Shown in pieces: positions 42,054 through 50,513 of a stretch of DNA of 64,000 nucleotides. The DNA lies in the NCBI GenBank assembly GCA_900554315.1, contig USGP01000005.1:1-64000 (forward strand). Reading direction: 5' to 3'. This stretch comes from an uncultured Mycoplasmatota bacterium (GTDB taxonomy: Bacteria > Bacillota_I > Bacilli_A > RF39 > UBA660). Under the pieces are notes generated by a model. It saw only the letters and a program-made list of their open reading frames with translations, was not told the origin of the DNA and did no database searches. Each line of letters begins with the position of its first letter. Within the stretch, counting starts at the first letter, position 1. The position numbers and the translations under genes are program-made.

Positions 42054-43625
42054 GTGAGGAAAGTGAAAAGAAAAAATATTATTATTGGGTTTGCTATTTT
42101 TGCTATTATTATATCTGGTATATTGATGATTAATAAATCTAGTTATGCATATTTACCTATTGGTGGCGATTCTTGTGCTCGTGAGCTGAGAATGTTGACT
42201 GGTGATAAAGAAGAAGTATATGTTAAGGATGCAAATAATCGAATAGATTTGCCATATGGTAGATTTTATACTGATGTTATTCCAGAATCTTCCTTTTTAT
42301 CTAGTTATCGAATGTTTGTAGGTAATGCACATATTTTTGATAAATATTATGAAAATTATTATGGAGATGAACATTTTTCTTATCGAAGTCCAGACTATTT
42401 CAGAAAATCTTATTTATCTTCTTATTTAATGAATTATTTAGTTAATGATACTTATTTTAGTGATGATGAAAATGAAGATGATTATTATAAACAATTATTG
42501 GTTTTGTGGGCAATAGATAGAGTTGCTGGTTTTTCTGATGATATAAACTATATTTATGATTATGATGTTGATGATATTGTAGAAGCTCCTGTAGATACTC
42601 AATATGATGATAAATATGAAATTGATAGGTATGATTATGATGAAGATGATTATCATACTTATTATTATTGGAAATATGCTAATAATTTGTCAGCAGGGGA
42701 TAAGAAATTATTGAAGAAGTCTAAGTATGGAGATAAGATGTTAGAGTATCTTGATACTTGGGAAGATTATGTTACTTGGTATGTTGATCAAAATCGTAAG
42801 GTAGAATTAGATCCTTTAACACAAAGTGATATTAGTTATCGTGTTACTAATGAGTATGTCGAAACCGGTTTAATTACTCCTACCAGTACTGGAAAAGTTT
42901 ATTCTGATAAATTTAGTGGTTATACAGTAGATGTTGAAAGTCCAATGGTTGTCGTAAATAAAAATGGAGAAGAAGAAACTTCTTTTGATGCTGGAGAGAG
43001 TTTTAGAGTACGAATTCCTATTTCAGAAATTGAAAATAAAACACTTGATTATTCTATTCATATTAATGGAGAATTTGAGTTTGATGCTTTGCAATTATAT
43101 ACAGGTTTGGAACCGACGAGATATGAAGAACCTTCTGCAGGTAGAATGTGGTTGTATGATTATTTAGAATATAGTGCTGTTACAAGGAATTGTAAAATAA
43201 TCCAGACGTTAGATGCAGATTTAAATTTAGAGTTTAGTCAGAGAATTGGTAATTTAAATGTTAAAGTTATTGATTCTTCTACTGGTAATAATTTAAGTAG
43301 AGCAGAAGTTACTATTTATGATTTAAAAGGTAACGAAGTATATAAATATGAAACTACTGATAGTGAATTAAATATTACTTTACCAGTAGGCGAATATATC
43401 GTTAAACAAACAGTAACTCCTCCAAATTATGAAGCACAAACAATTCAGATGCGGGTAGATGTTACAGAAGATGGAACAGTTAATGCGGTATTAGAAAATG
43501 CACCTTTGATTGATGTACCAGATACAGCAATGAATTCTATTATCTTTGTGATTATTGGTGGATTGATCGTTATTGCTGGTGGACTATTGTTATTTACTAA
43601 TTTAAGAAAAAGAAAAGTAAATTAA
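42054..43625 (+). CDS. Sortase-type surface protein, paralogue E (VPDTAM signal)
   Basis: A 523-residue member of the family, closest to A in its middle domain (ETGLITPTSTGKVYSDKFSG) and to C in its C-terminus. Signal peptide ending INKSSYAYL; N-terminal Cys in GDSCAR; block KQLLVLWAIDRVAGFSDD; second conserved Cys in TRNCK before the C-terminal prealbumin-like domain; sorting signal VPDTAM, membrane segment, RKRK. The start is GTG at 42054, placed by AGAGGTG 6 nt upstream and by comparison with paralogue A; an in-frame GTG at 42045 lies inside that site. Ends at a strong bidirectional terminator. Confidence 0.75.
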   Translation: MRKVKRKNIIIGFAIFAIIISGILMINKSSYAYLPIGGDSCARELRMLTGDKEEVYVKDANNRIDLPYGRFYTDVIPESSFLSSYRMFVGNAHIFDKYYENYYGDEHFSYRSPDYFRKSYLSSYLMNYLVNDTYFSDDENEDDYYKQLLVLWAIDRVAGFSDDINYIYDYDVDDIVEAPVDTQYDDKYEIDRYDYDEDDYHTYYYWKYANNLSAGDKKLLKKSKYGDKMLEYLDTWEDYVTWYVDQNRKVELDPLTQSDISYRVTNEYVETGLITPTSTGKVYSDKFSGYTVDVESPMVVVNKNGEEETSFDAGESFRVRIPISEIENKTLDYSIHINGEFEFDALQLYTGLEPTRYEEPSAGRMWLYDYLEYSAVTRNCKIIQTLDADLNLEFSQRIGNLNVKVIDSSTGNNLSRAEVTIYDLKGNEVYKYETTDSELNITLPVGEYIVKQTVTPPNYEAQTIQMRVDVTEDGTVNAVLENAPLIDVPDTAMNSIIFVIIGGLIVIAGGLLLFTNLRKRKVN

Positions 43626-43650
43626 AAGAGTTGAAAACAACTCTTTTTTA
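43624..43650 (+). terminator. Bidirectional rho-independent terminator
   Basis: AAAAGAGTTG (43624-43633) pairs with CAACTCTTTT (43638-43647), loop AAAA. It lies between convergent genes. Confidence 0.88.
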
Positions 43651-44331
43651 TTATTTATATTTGTGACATTCAATTATAAAATTACTATTTTTTGTTTGTT
43701 TTATTATTTTTATATATTTATATTTACCAAACCGTCTAATACTAAAAACGTCATTTTCTTTTAATTGATAAGAATTGTTTTTTAATATGTCATAGTTTAA
43801 TATAATTTCTTTATTTTTCATTTTTTCTATTACGTTTGGTCTACTTGTCTGTATTAATCTAGCAATTACTGTATCAATTCTTAGACTGGATGTAATGATT
43901 TCTATTTTTTTGTATTCCTTTTTATAATCTCTTAGTGTGTCTAATGGAACTTCTTTTAATTCTATATTTGTATTTTTTATTCTTAATAGATTGCTTTTTA
44001 TGAATGGCGCAATTTGTTCTAATACATAAATATAATAATGGTTGTTATTTATAATGATATCTCCAAATAATTCACTTGTAATATTTAAAGAAAATACTGT
44101 ACCTAATATTTCTCTATGTTCTAGTGGTGTTTTTGATATGATTTCATACAAAATTATTCTTGGTTTATTGGTCGTGTAAAAAATATTTTTTTCACTTTCT
44201 GGATATGGCATATATATTTGATAAGCATCTTTTTTTAGTTTCTTTTTTAATTCTAGTTGCTCTTTTGGATCTAGAAAAAATGTAGGCTGGTTGTGTTTTA
44301 ATTTGTTTAGACTTTTTTCTATTGTATACAT
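43651..44331 (-). CDS. ylmH: S4-domain RNA-binding protein YlmH
   Basis: A 226-residue protein of the YlmH group, which acts in ribosome-associated quality control (RqcP2) and is linked to cell division in other Firmicutes. The central block HREILGTVFSLNI and the C-terminal S4 domain (about residues 147-210) with SSLRIDTVIARLIQTSRP and LKENDVFSIRRFGKYKY match the family. It is about 30 residues shorter than the Bacillus protein. In Bacillus ylmH lies near ftsZ and divIVA; here it stands alone, facing the surface-protein cluster and divergent from mutY. AGGAG precedes the start. Confidence 0.85.
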   Translation of the reverse strand: MYTIEKSLNKLKHNQPTFFLDPKEQLELKKKLKKDAYQIYMPYPESEKNIFYTTNKPRIILYEIISKTPLEHREILGTVFSLNITSELFGDIIINNNHYYIYVLEQIAPFIKSNLLRIKNTNIELKEVPLDTLRDYKKEYKKIEIITSSLRIDTVIARLIQTSRPNVIEKMKNKEIILNYDILKNNSYQLKENDVFSIRRFGKYKYIKIIKQTKNSNFIIECHKYK

Positions 44332-44402
44332 AGGGTTACTCCTTTTTCTGTCTATTATTATAACAAATATTATGGTATAATTTAAATACTTATGGTGGTA
44401 AT

Positions 44403-45437
44403 ATGAATGATGTAGTAGAAAAACTTTTAACTTGGTATGTTAACAATAAAAGAAATCTTCCTTGGAGACAAGATAAAAATCCTTATCATGTTTGGATATC
44501 AGAAATTATGTTGCAGCAGACTAGGATTGAAGCTGTTCTCTCTTATTATGAGAGATTTATGAAAGAGTTGCCTGATATTTCTTCTTTAGCAAGAGTGGAT
44601 GAAGATAAGTTGTTAAAATTGTGGCAAGGTTTAGGATATTATAATCGGGCAAGAAACTTGAAAAAGGCTGCTATACAAATTATGGAACAATATGATAGTA
44701 AGTTTCCAACTACTTATGATGAAATTATTCACTTGCCTGGAATTGGTGAGTATACAGCTAGTGCTATTAGTTCTATTTGTTTTGGAGAACAAGAAGTTAC
44801 TGTTGATGGTAATGTGATGAGAGTATTTACAAGATTTTATAATGATGAGTCTAATATTTCTAAGGCAAGTACGAAGAAGGTGATTCATGATCAGTTGCTT
44901 TCTTTGTCAGTTTCTGATTTTGGTCTTTTTAATGAGGCAATGATGGAATTGGGAGAAAGAGTTTGTATTCCTAATGGAATGCCTAAGTGTGATGTTTGTC
45001 CTTTACAAGAAAAGTGTGAGGCTTATCATAATGAAAATTATTATTTATTTCCTGTGAAGGATGAAAAAAGGCCAAAAGAAGAAGTGGATATGACTGTTTT
45101 AATTTTTATTTGGAATAAAAAAACAATTGTTCAGAAGAGACAGCGTGTTGGTCTTCTTCATAATTTATATGAGTTTCCTAATGTGGATGGTAAATTATCT
45201 TCTGAAGATGTGTTTGAATATGGAAAAAAGTTTGGTACTGTTGAGCGTGTTTCTATAAGTATTTTTTATACACATGTTTTTACTCATAAAAAATGGAAGA
45301 TGCAATCATATTTTGTATTTATGAAGAATGTTAATTGTCCAAATTTGTTTTCTAGTATATCTTCTATTGAAGATGATTTTGCTATACCTACGGCATTTAG
45401 TCCGTTTTTATATGTATTGAAGGAGGAGTTGAAATGA
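44403..45437 (+). CDS. mutY: A/G-specific adenine glycosylase
   Basis: Removes adenine mispaired with 8-oxoguanine. The helix-hairpin-helix glycosylase domain has WISEIMLQQTR with the catalytic Glu, LPGIGEYTASAI, and VDGNVMRVFTR with the catalytic Asp. The iron-sulfur cluster cysteines are in CIPNGMPKCDVCPLQEKC. A C-terminal NUDIX-like domain (about residues 230-340) reads the oxidised guanine. 344 residues. GGTGGTAAT lies before the ATG. It overlaps exoA by 4 nt, giving a base-excision repair pair. Confidence 0.95.
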   Translation: MNDVVEKLLTWYVNNKRNLPWRQDKNPYHVWISEIMLQQTRIEAVLSYYERFMKELPDISSLARVDEDKLLKLWQGLGYYNRARNLKKAAIQIMEQYDSKFPTTYDEIIHLPGIGEYTASAISSICFGEQEVTVDGNVMRVFTRFYNDESNISKASTKKVIHDQLLSLSVSDFGLFNEAMMELGERVCIPNGMPKCDVCPLQEKCEAYHNENYYLFPVKDEKRPKEEVDMTVLIFIWNKKTIVQKRQRVGLLHNLYEFPNVDGKLSSEDVFEYGKKFGTVERVSISIFYTHVFTHKKWKMQSYFVFMKNVNCPNLFSSISSIEDDFAIPTAFSPFLYVLKEELK

Positions 45438-46189
45438 AAATTGTATCATGGAATGTTGCAGGGATTAGAGCATGTTTAAAAAAAGGATTAGCTGATTTTT
45501 TTCAGAATGTGGATGCTGATGTTTTTTGTATGCAAGAAGTAAAAGCAACAGAAGATCAATTTGATTTTAGACCTGATGGATATCAGATGTACTTATATTC
45601 AGCTGTTAGAAAAGGATATTCTGGTACTTGTGTTTATACCCGAAAAAAGCCTATTTCTGTTTTTTATGGTATTGGAGATTCGGAGTATGATGATGAAGGT
45701 CGTAATATTACGTTGGAATTTGAAAATTTTTATCTTGTTAATTGTTATGTGCCTAATGTCAAACGTGGATTAGAGAGAATGGAATCTCGTATGCGTTATG
45801 AAGATTTATTTTTATCTTATATTAAAAAATTGGAGGAGAAAAAGCCTGTTATTTTTTGTGGAGATATGAATGTTGCTCATGAAGTGATTGATATTAAAAA
45901 TGCAAAATCTAATATAGGAAATGCTGGTTTTACATATGAAGAACGTGGAAAATTTAGTGATATGTTAAGTGTTGGTTTTGTTGATACTTTTCGTTATTTA
46001 TATCCTGATAAATCTGATTGTTATACTTGGTGGAGTTATCGAAAAGGAGTTAGAGAAAAAAATATTGGATGGAGGATTGATTATTTTGTAGTATCAAAAT
46101 CTTTTATTTCTAACGTAGAAGATAGTGTTATTTATGCTGATGTTTTAGGTAGTGATCATTGTCCAATTGGTCTTATAATAAAGGAGTAA
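45434..46189 (+). CDS. exoA: Exodeoxyribonuclease III (AP endonuclease)
   Basis: Cuts DNA at abasic sites, the step after MutY. The family motifs are MKIVSWNVAGIRA, MQEVKA with the metal-binding Glu, CGDMNVAH with the Asp-Asn pair, and GSDHCPIGL with the catalytic His. GWRIDYFVVS is also conserved. 251 residues. ATGA overlap with mutY shows translational coupling. Confidence 0.96.
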   Translation: MKIVSWNVAGIRACLKKGLADFFQNVDADVFCMQEVKATEDQFDFRPDGYQMYLYSAVRKGYSGTCVYTRKKPISVFYGIGDSEYDDEGRNITLEFENFYLVNCYVPNVKRGLERMESRMRYEDLFLSYIKKLEEKKPVIFCGDMNVAHEVIDIKNAKSNIGNAGFTYEERGKFSDMLSVGFVDTFRYLYPDKSDCYTWWSYRKGVREKNIGWRIDYFVVSKSFISNVEDSVIYADVLGSDHCPIGLIIKE

Positions 46190-46191
46190 GT

Positions 46192-47937
46192 ATGAAAGAA
46201 TTTTGGGGTAATTTAAAATTTGCTTGGCAATATACAAAAGATTTTAAAAAGCAATTAATTTTATATTTAATATGTAATGCTTTAATTATTGCGGTTAGTA
46301 TTGCTCTTCCCATGATTAGTGCAAGAATTATCATTTATTTAACAGATAGTATGTTCTATCAATTATTAGGAATGGCTATTGTCTATACTATATTGCAAAT
46401 ACTATTTAATTTTATTAATTATGCTTGTAGTTATTTTTCACAGATTATTTATAGAGAAAGTTTTATTCGTGTTCAAACAGAGCTTGGTAAAGAAATTATG
46501 AAGTTAGAAACTAGTGTTATCGATAAAAATGGTTCTGGTGTATTTATTCAAAGACTTACTAATGATACTAGTAGATTAGCTGATATTTTTAATGTATTAA
46601 GTATATATTTATCAAGAATTCTTACTAATATCGGTATCTTTTTTGCTGTTCTTATTATTAATGTATGGGCATTTTTATACTTGGTTGTTATGGTTAGTAT
46701 TTTATTTGTCATTGAAAGAAGAAGAGTTAAGTATTTAAATGAGTATGATAAGAAGTTTCGTAAAGAAAGTGAAAAAGTTTCTGGATTTGTTGGAGAAATT
46801 GTTCGAGGAATTCGTGATATTAAACTATTGCATGCTGAGGATAGTTTTACAAATGAATTATATGAAGATGTTAAAAAATTAAATTCTATGCGTTATGAGA
46901 TGAATTCTGTTAATCGTAATTATCGTTTATTACGAGGTAATAGTCATGATATTTTTGATTTGGGTATGATAGTTTTATTAGTTTATCTTATTGTAGAAGG
47001 AAATTTGGCTGTTGCGAATGCTCTAGTTATTTATAATTATGTTGGAAGAGTAGCTTCTATTATTGATTGGGTTGGTATTTTGGTTGAAAAAGTAAAAGAT
47101 TTTAATTTGTCTGGTAGTCGTATTTTTGCAATTATGAAGAATGATGAATTCAAAAAAGAAAAATTTGGTACAAAACATTTAGATCATGTGAATGGAGATT
47201 TTTCTTTTTCTCATGTTGATTTTCATTATGATACAGATGAGAAGAAAGTACTTGATGATTTGAGTTTTGAAGTTCATGCTAATGAAACTGTTGCTTTTGT
47301 TGGAAAAAGTGGAGCAGGGAAAAGTACTATTTTTAGTTTGTTATGTAAAATGTATAATGTAAATCGTGGATGTATTACGATTGATGGAATTGATATTAAT
47401 GAATTAGACCAGGATAGTATTCGTAGTAATATTACGGTTATCAGTCAAAATCCTTATATTTTTCATTTAACGATACGAGAAAATTTACAACTTGTTTCTC
47501 CTTCTATGACAGAAGAAGAGATGGTTCGTGCTTGCAAGTTAGCTTGCATCCATGATTTTATTATGAGTTTGCCTGATGGATATGATACTGTTATTGGCGA
47601 AGGTGGCGTTAATTTGTCTGGTGGTCAAAGACAAAGACTTGCTATTGCTAGAGCATTTTTGCAAAAAACGGAAATTATTTTGTTTGATGAGGCAACTTCA
47701 GCATTAGATAATGAGACACAAAAAGAGATTCAAAAAGCTATTCATAATTTACAAAAAGATTATACTATTTTGATAATTGCCCATCGACTTAGTACTATTA
47801 TTGATAGTGATAGGATTCTATTTATTGAAAGTGGTAAAGTTATTGGAGAAGGAAGTCATAAAAATCTTTTAAAAACTTGTAAATCATATAAGGAATTATA
47901 TGAGGCAGAATTAAAGAATCAAAAGAAGGTGATATGA
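46192..47937 (+). CDS. ABC exporter, fused membrane and ATPase domains
   Basis: A 581-residue half-transporter. Six membrane helices (about residues 20-300) precede an ATPase domain with Walker A GKSGAGKST, Q-loop SQNPY, signature LSGGQRQR and Walker B ILFDEATSALD, and the His loop AHRLST. It would work as a homodimer, or with a partner elsewhere. The cargo (lipid, peptide or drug) cannot be told; no peptidase domain or lantibiotic gene is adjacent. Start at 46192 after AAGGAG, 2 nt past the exoA stop, and it overlaps the next gene. Confidence 0.92.
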   Translation: MKEFWGNLKFAWQYTKDFKKQLILYLICNALIIAVSIALPMISARIIIYLTDSMFYQLLGMAIVYTILQILFNFINYACSYFSQIIYRESFIRVQTELGKEIMKLETSVIDKNGSGVFIQRLTNDTSRLADIFNVLSIYLSRILTNIGIFFAVLIINVWAFLYLVVMVSILFVIERRRVKYLNEYDKKFRKESEKVSGFVGEIVRGIRDIKLLHAEDSFTNELYEDVKKLNSMRYEMNSVNRNYRLLRGNSHDIFDLGMIVLLVYLIVEGNLAVANALVIYNYVGRVASIIDWVGILVEKVKDFNLSGSRIFAIMKNDEFKKEKFGTKHLDHVNGDFSFSHVDFHYDTDEKKVLDDLSFEVHANETVAFVGKSGAGKSTIFSLLCKMYNVNRGCITIDGIDINELDQDSIRSNITVISQNPYIFHLTIRENLQLVSPSMTEEEMVRACKLACIHDFIMSLPDGYDTVIGEGGVNLSGGQRQRLAIARAFLQKTEIILFDEATSALDNETQKEIQKAIHNLQKDYTILIIAHRLSTIIDSDRILFIESGKVIGEGSHKNLLKTCKSYKELYEAELKNQKKVI

Positions 47938-48422
47938 TGCAGTATATTTATCGGTTGGCAAAAATGAATGATTTGGATTCTATTATGTCTATGGTAGAAG
48001 ATAGAATTCAGTGGTTTAAGAATAAAGATATTTTTCAGTGGCGATTATATCTTAAGCATCATCCTGTTGAGGAATGGAAACGGGCTATTCGTAATTGTGA
48101 ACTATATGTTGTTGTTTTGAAAGATGAAGTTTTAGGCTGTATTCAGTTTCAATATTATGATCCGGAATTTTGGGATAATAGCAGAAATCTTTATATTAAG
48201 AAATTATGTACTAGAGTTGGTACTGACAAACTTGGTCGCTATTTAATTGAAAAGGCTATAGAAAAAGCTCATCAAGAAAATATTTCTAAAATTCGCTTGG
48301 ATTGTACTAATTTAAACGAAAAATTAAATTCTATTTATGAAAGTTATGGTTTTCATGTTGTAAGAAAGGGATTTCATAATCGTTATACATATGCTTATTG
48401 TTTGCGTGAAATGCAATTATGA
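47934..48422 (+). CDS. GNAT-family N-acetyltransferase
   Basis: A 162-residue acetyltransferase. It begins YIYRLAKMNDLDSI, typical of the GNAT start, has the beta4 strand LGCIQFQYY and a helix region with YESYGFHVVRKG near the end. The acetyl-CoA loop (TRVGTDKLGRYLIEKAI) is a slightly altered R/Q-x-x-G-x-G/A. The substrate is unknown. It overlaps the ABC exporter gene by 4 nt; ATG at 47934 or 47937, with AAGGTGAT upstream. Confidence 0.8.
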   Translation: MMQYIYRLAKMNDLDSIMSMVEDRIQWFKNKDIFQWRLYLKHHPVEEWKRAIRNCELYVVVLKDEVLGCIQFQYYDPEFWDNSRNLYIKKLCTRVGTDKLGRYLIEKAIEKAHQENISKIRLDCTNLNEKLNSIYESYGFHVVRKGFHNRYTYAYCLREMQL

Positions 48423-48454
48423 TGTAAGATAATGTTTTATATGGGGGAATGTTG

Positions 48455-49429
48455 ATGGAGTTTCAGGATATATTAGAAGATACTATGCGTGAGTGTCGTG
48501 GAGAATTTTTGGAATATGATTATCAAGGATTTTTTAAGATTTATCCTTTTACGACAGAAAATATCGATGGTTATATGCATAATTTTGATGTGTTTGGTAA
48601 GAAAAGTTTAACGGTAGGATCTTCTGGTGATCAAGTTATTAATTTAGCGATGCGCGGTTGTCTTGACCAGACTGTTATAGATGTATGTCCGAATACAAAG
48701 TTTTATTTTTATTTAAAAAAAGCTGGTCTGTTAGAACTTGATTATTCTGAATTTCTACAGTTTTTTCGCTTTCGTAATTATCCTATGTTATTTAAAGAAA
48801 ATTCCTCGGTTTTTTCATCAGAATTATATGATAAATTAAAAAATACTTTATATGATTTAGATAAGGATTCTTTTACATTTTGGGATACTTTATTTTATGA
48901 TGTTAATCATGAGTTGTTACATCGGCGATTGTTCTGGGGAGATGAGTATCAAAATAAAGTCTTATGTCATATCAATACTTATTTACAAAATCCAGAAAAT
49001 TATGAACAAGCAAAATTAGCAATCGCTGATGTTGATCCTAGTTTTATTTTTTCTGATTTAACAGATATGAAATATGATGCTAGTAATTTAGAGGAGTATG
49101 ATTTTATTAATTTGTCTAATTTAGGTACTTGGTGGTCTCTTAATACTACAAAACGAGTAGTAGATTCTTTGTCTTCTCATTTAAAGGATGATGGAAATCT
49201 TTTAATTTGTTATTTATATGATACAACAGAGTCCAGTCCTTATTCTCATGATTATCATAATATTTATGATGTGTCAAAATGTAGATTGTTTTTTGCTCCG
49301 CACTATAGTTATTTATATAGTTTTCCTGGAATTGAGGGAATTATGAAGAATAATGATTATGCTAGAGATTCTGTTATGGTATATCAGAAAGGTGGTAAAT
49401 ATGGACAAAATAGAAAATATTATTCGTAA
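48455..49429 (+). CDS. Putative SAM-dependent methyltransferase-like protein, DUF3419-like (paralogue of 15081-15911)
   Basis: A 324-residue cytoplasmic protein. LTVGSSGDQVINLAMRG followed by VIDVCPNTKFYFYLKKAGL looks like the SAM-binding loop and the following acidic strand of DUF3419-type methyltransferases; here the Gly is kept, unlike in the paralogue at 15081. Later strands are DFINLSNLGTWWS and LKDDGNLLICYLYD. Substrate unknown. Start at 48455 with GGGGGA 6 nt upstream; ATG at 48449 is in frame but too close. Its end overlaps the next small gene by 29 nt. Confidence 0.6.
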   Translation: MEFQDILEDTMRECRGEFLEYDYQGFFKIYPFTTENIDGYMHNFDVFGKKSLTVGSSGDQVINLAMRGCLDQTVIDVCPNTKFYFYLKKAGLLELDYSEFLQFFRFRNYPMLFKENSSVFSSELYDKLKNTLYDLDKDSFTFWDTLFYDVNHELLHRRLFWGDEYQNKVLCHINTYLQNPENYEQAKLAIADVDPSFIFSDLTDMKYDASNLEEYDFINLSNLGTWWSLNTTKRVVDSLSSHLKDDGNLLICYLYDTTESSPYSHDYHNIYDVSKCRLFFAPHYSYLYSFPGIEGIMKNNDYARDSVMVYQKGGKYGQNRKYYS

Positions 49430-49649
49430 TACAAATGATAAAAATGCTGATAAAATTAATTGGACAAAGGCTTGGAGTAGTAAGTATCCAATATTAGGTA
49501 CCTATCAGGATGTTGTTGATGTTTCAAAATACGGTAAACAGATTAGAGAAATGTTTGAAGATATTGAACATACTTATCATTTTAGTAAATTGGATTCTAT
49601 GTTGGTATTGAAAGATATTTTAGCGCAAGAATGGAAAAAATATAAATAA
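49401..49649 (+). CDS. Small soluble protein of 82 residues, unknown
   Basis: Mostly helical and charged, with KINWTKAWSSKYPILGTYQD in the middle. No recognised motif. It starts inside the end of the methyltransferase-like gene with GAAAGGTGG just upstream of the ATG at 49401, so the two are translationally coupled and may work together. That link is inference. Confidence 0.55.
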   Translation: MDKIENIIRNTNDKNADKINWTKAWSSKYPILGTYQDVVDVSKYGKQIREMFEDIEHTYHFSKLDSMLVLKDILAQEWKKYK

Positions 49650-49687
49650 TTTTTATGTTTTGTGATATAGTTTATATAGGTGATAAT

Positions 49688-50173
49688 ATGAGAAGGGATA
49701 AAAATAATTATTATTTAGATATAGCGGAACAAGTTTTAGAAAGAGGAACTTGTATTAGACGAAATTTTGGGGCATTAATTGTTAATAATGATGAGATTGT
49801 TTCTACTGGATATGTTGGAGCTCCACGTGGTAGAAAAAATTGTTGTGATCTAAAGTATTGTACAAGAGAGAAATTGCATGTTCCTAGGGGTGAGCGTTAT
49901 GAACTATGTCGTAGTGTTCATGCTGAACAAAATGCTATTATCAGTGCAAGAAGAAAAGATATGATTGGGGCTACTTTATATTTAGTTGGAATTAATTATA
50001 AAGATGGAAGCTATGTGGAAAATGCTAGACCTTGTGCTTTGTGTAAACGTATGATTATTAATGCTGGTATTAAAGAAGTTATTGTTCGTAATACGAAGGA
50101 TAAATATGAAATAATTGATGTTTCTGAATTTATTGATAATGATGAAACTTTAGAAGGAGTATTAGGATATTAA
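49688..50173 (+). CDS. Deoxycytidylate (dCMP) deaminase-like zinc enzyme
   Basis: A 161-residue zinc deaminase. The catalytic HAEQNAI and the zinc-binding PCALCKRM are both present, and an extra Cys-rich stretch (NCCDLKYCTREKL) precedes the active site, as in dCMP deaminases and the ComEB group. It would supply dUMP for thymidylate synthesis. Start at 49688 after AGGTGATA. It is the last gene before the copper promoter. Confidence 0.85.
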   Translation: MRRDKNNYYLDIAEQVLERGTCIRRNFGALIVNNDEIVSTGYVGAPRGRKNCCDLKYCTREKLHVPRGERYELCRSVHAEQNAIISARRKDMIGATLYLVGINYKDGSYVENARPCALCKRMIINAGIKEVIVRNTKDKYEIIDVSEFIDNDETLEGVLGY

Positions 50174-50190
50174 TACTTTTTCTTTTGCTC

Positions 50191-50219
50191 TTTACATATA
50201 CCCCCTCTAGGTATAAAAT
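50191..50219 (+). promoter_or_regulatory. csoR operator: Copper operon promoter with CsoR-type operator
   Basis: TTTACA (50191-50196), 17 nt, TAAAAT (50214-50219). The whole spacer is an inverted repeat, ATACC (50198-50202) and GGTAT (50210-50214) around CCCTCTA, the form of the C/G-tract operator bound by CsoR. Bound repressor would cover both promoter elements. Confidence 0.75.
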
Positions 50220-50234
50220 TAATTTGGTGATGTT

Positions 50235-50513
50235 ATGAAGAAGACAATGAGGAGTGAAGAAGATAAGAAAATATTGAAAAATCGTTTGAACCGAATTTCT
50301 GGTCAGATTGATGGAGTAAAAAAGATGATAGACGATAATCGCTATTGTGATGATGTTTTGACACAGTTATCTGCTATTGAAAAGGCGGTTAAAAGTTTAT
50401 CTTTTGTTATTTTAGAAAAACATATGTATTCTTGTATTAAAAATGATGTTCAAAGAGGTAATACAGAAGTAGTTGATGAGCTTATGAAGTTATTTAGGAG
50501 GTATCAGTCATGA
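50235..50513 (+). CDS. csoR: Copper-sensing transcriptional repressor CsoR
   Basis: A 92-residue all-helical repressor of the CsoR/RcnR family. The Cu(I) ligands are Cys38, His63 and Cys67 in the C-x24-H-x3-C spacing of true copper sensors (RYCDD, EKHMYSC). It should leave the operator when it binds copper. TTGGTGATG is the ribosome binding site. It overlaps copA by 4 nt and should control its own operon through the palindrome in the promoter. Confidence 0.94.
   Translation: MKKTMRSEEDKKILKNRLNRISGQIDGVKKMIDDNRYCDDVLTQLSAIEKAVKSLSFVILEKHMYSCIKNDVQRGNTEVVDELMKLFRRYQS

Noticed and set aside
35742..43625. CRISPR or tandem repeat array in the surface-protein cluster
   Set aside because: The repeated sequence is whole coding domains about 1.5 kb apart, not short spaced repeats.
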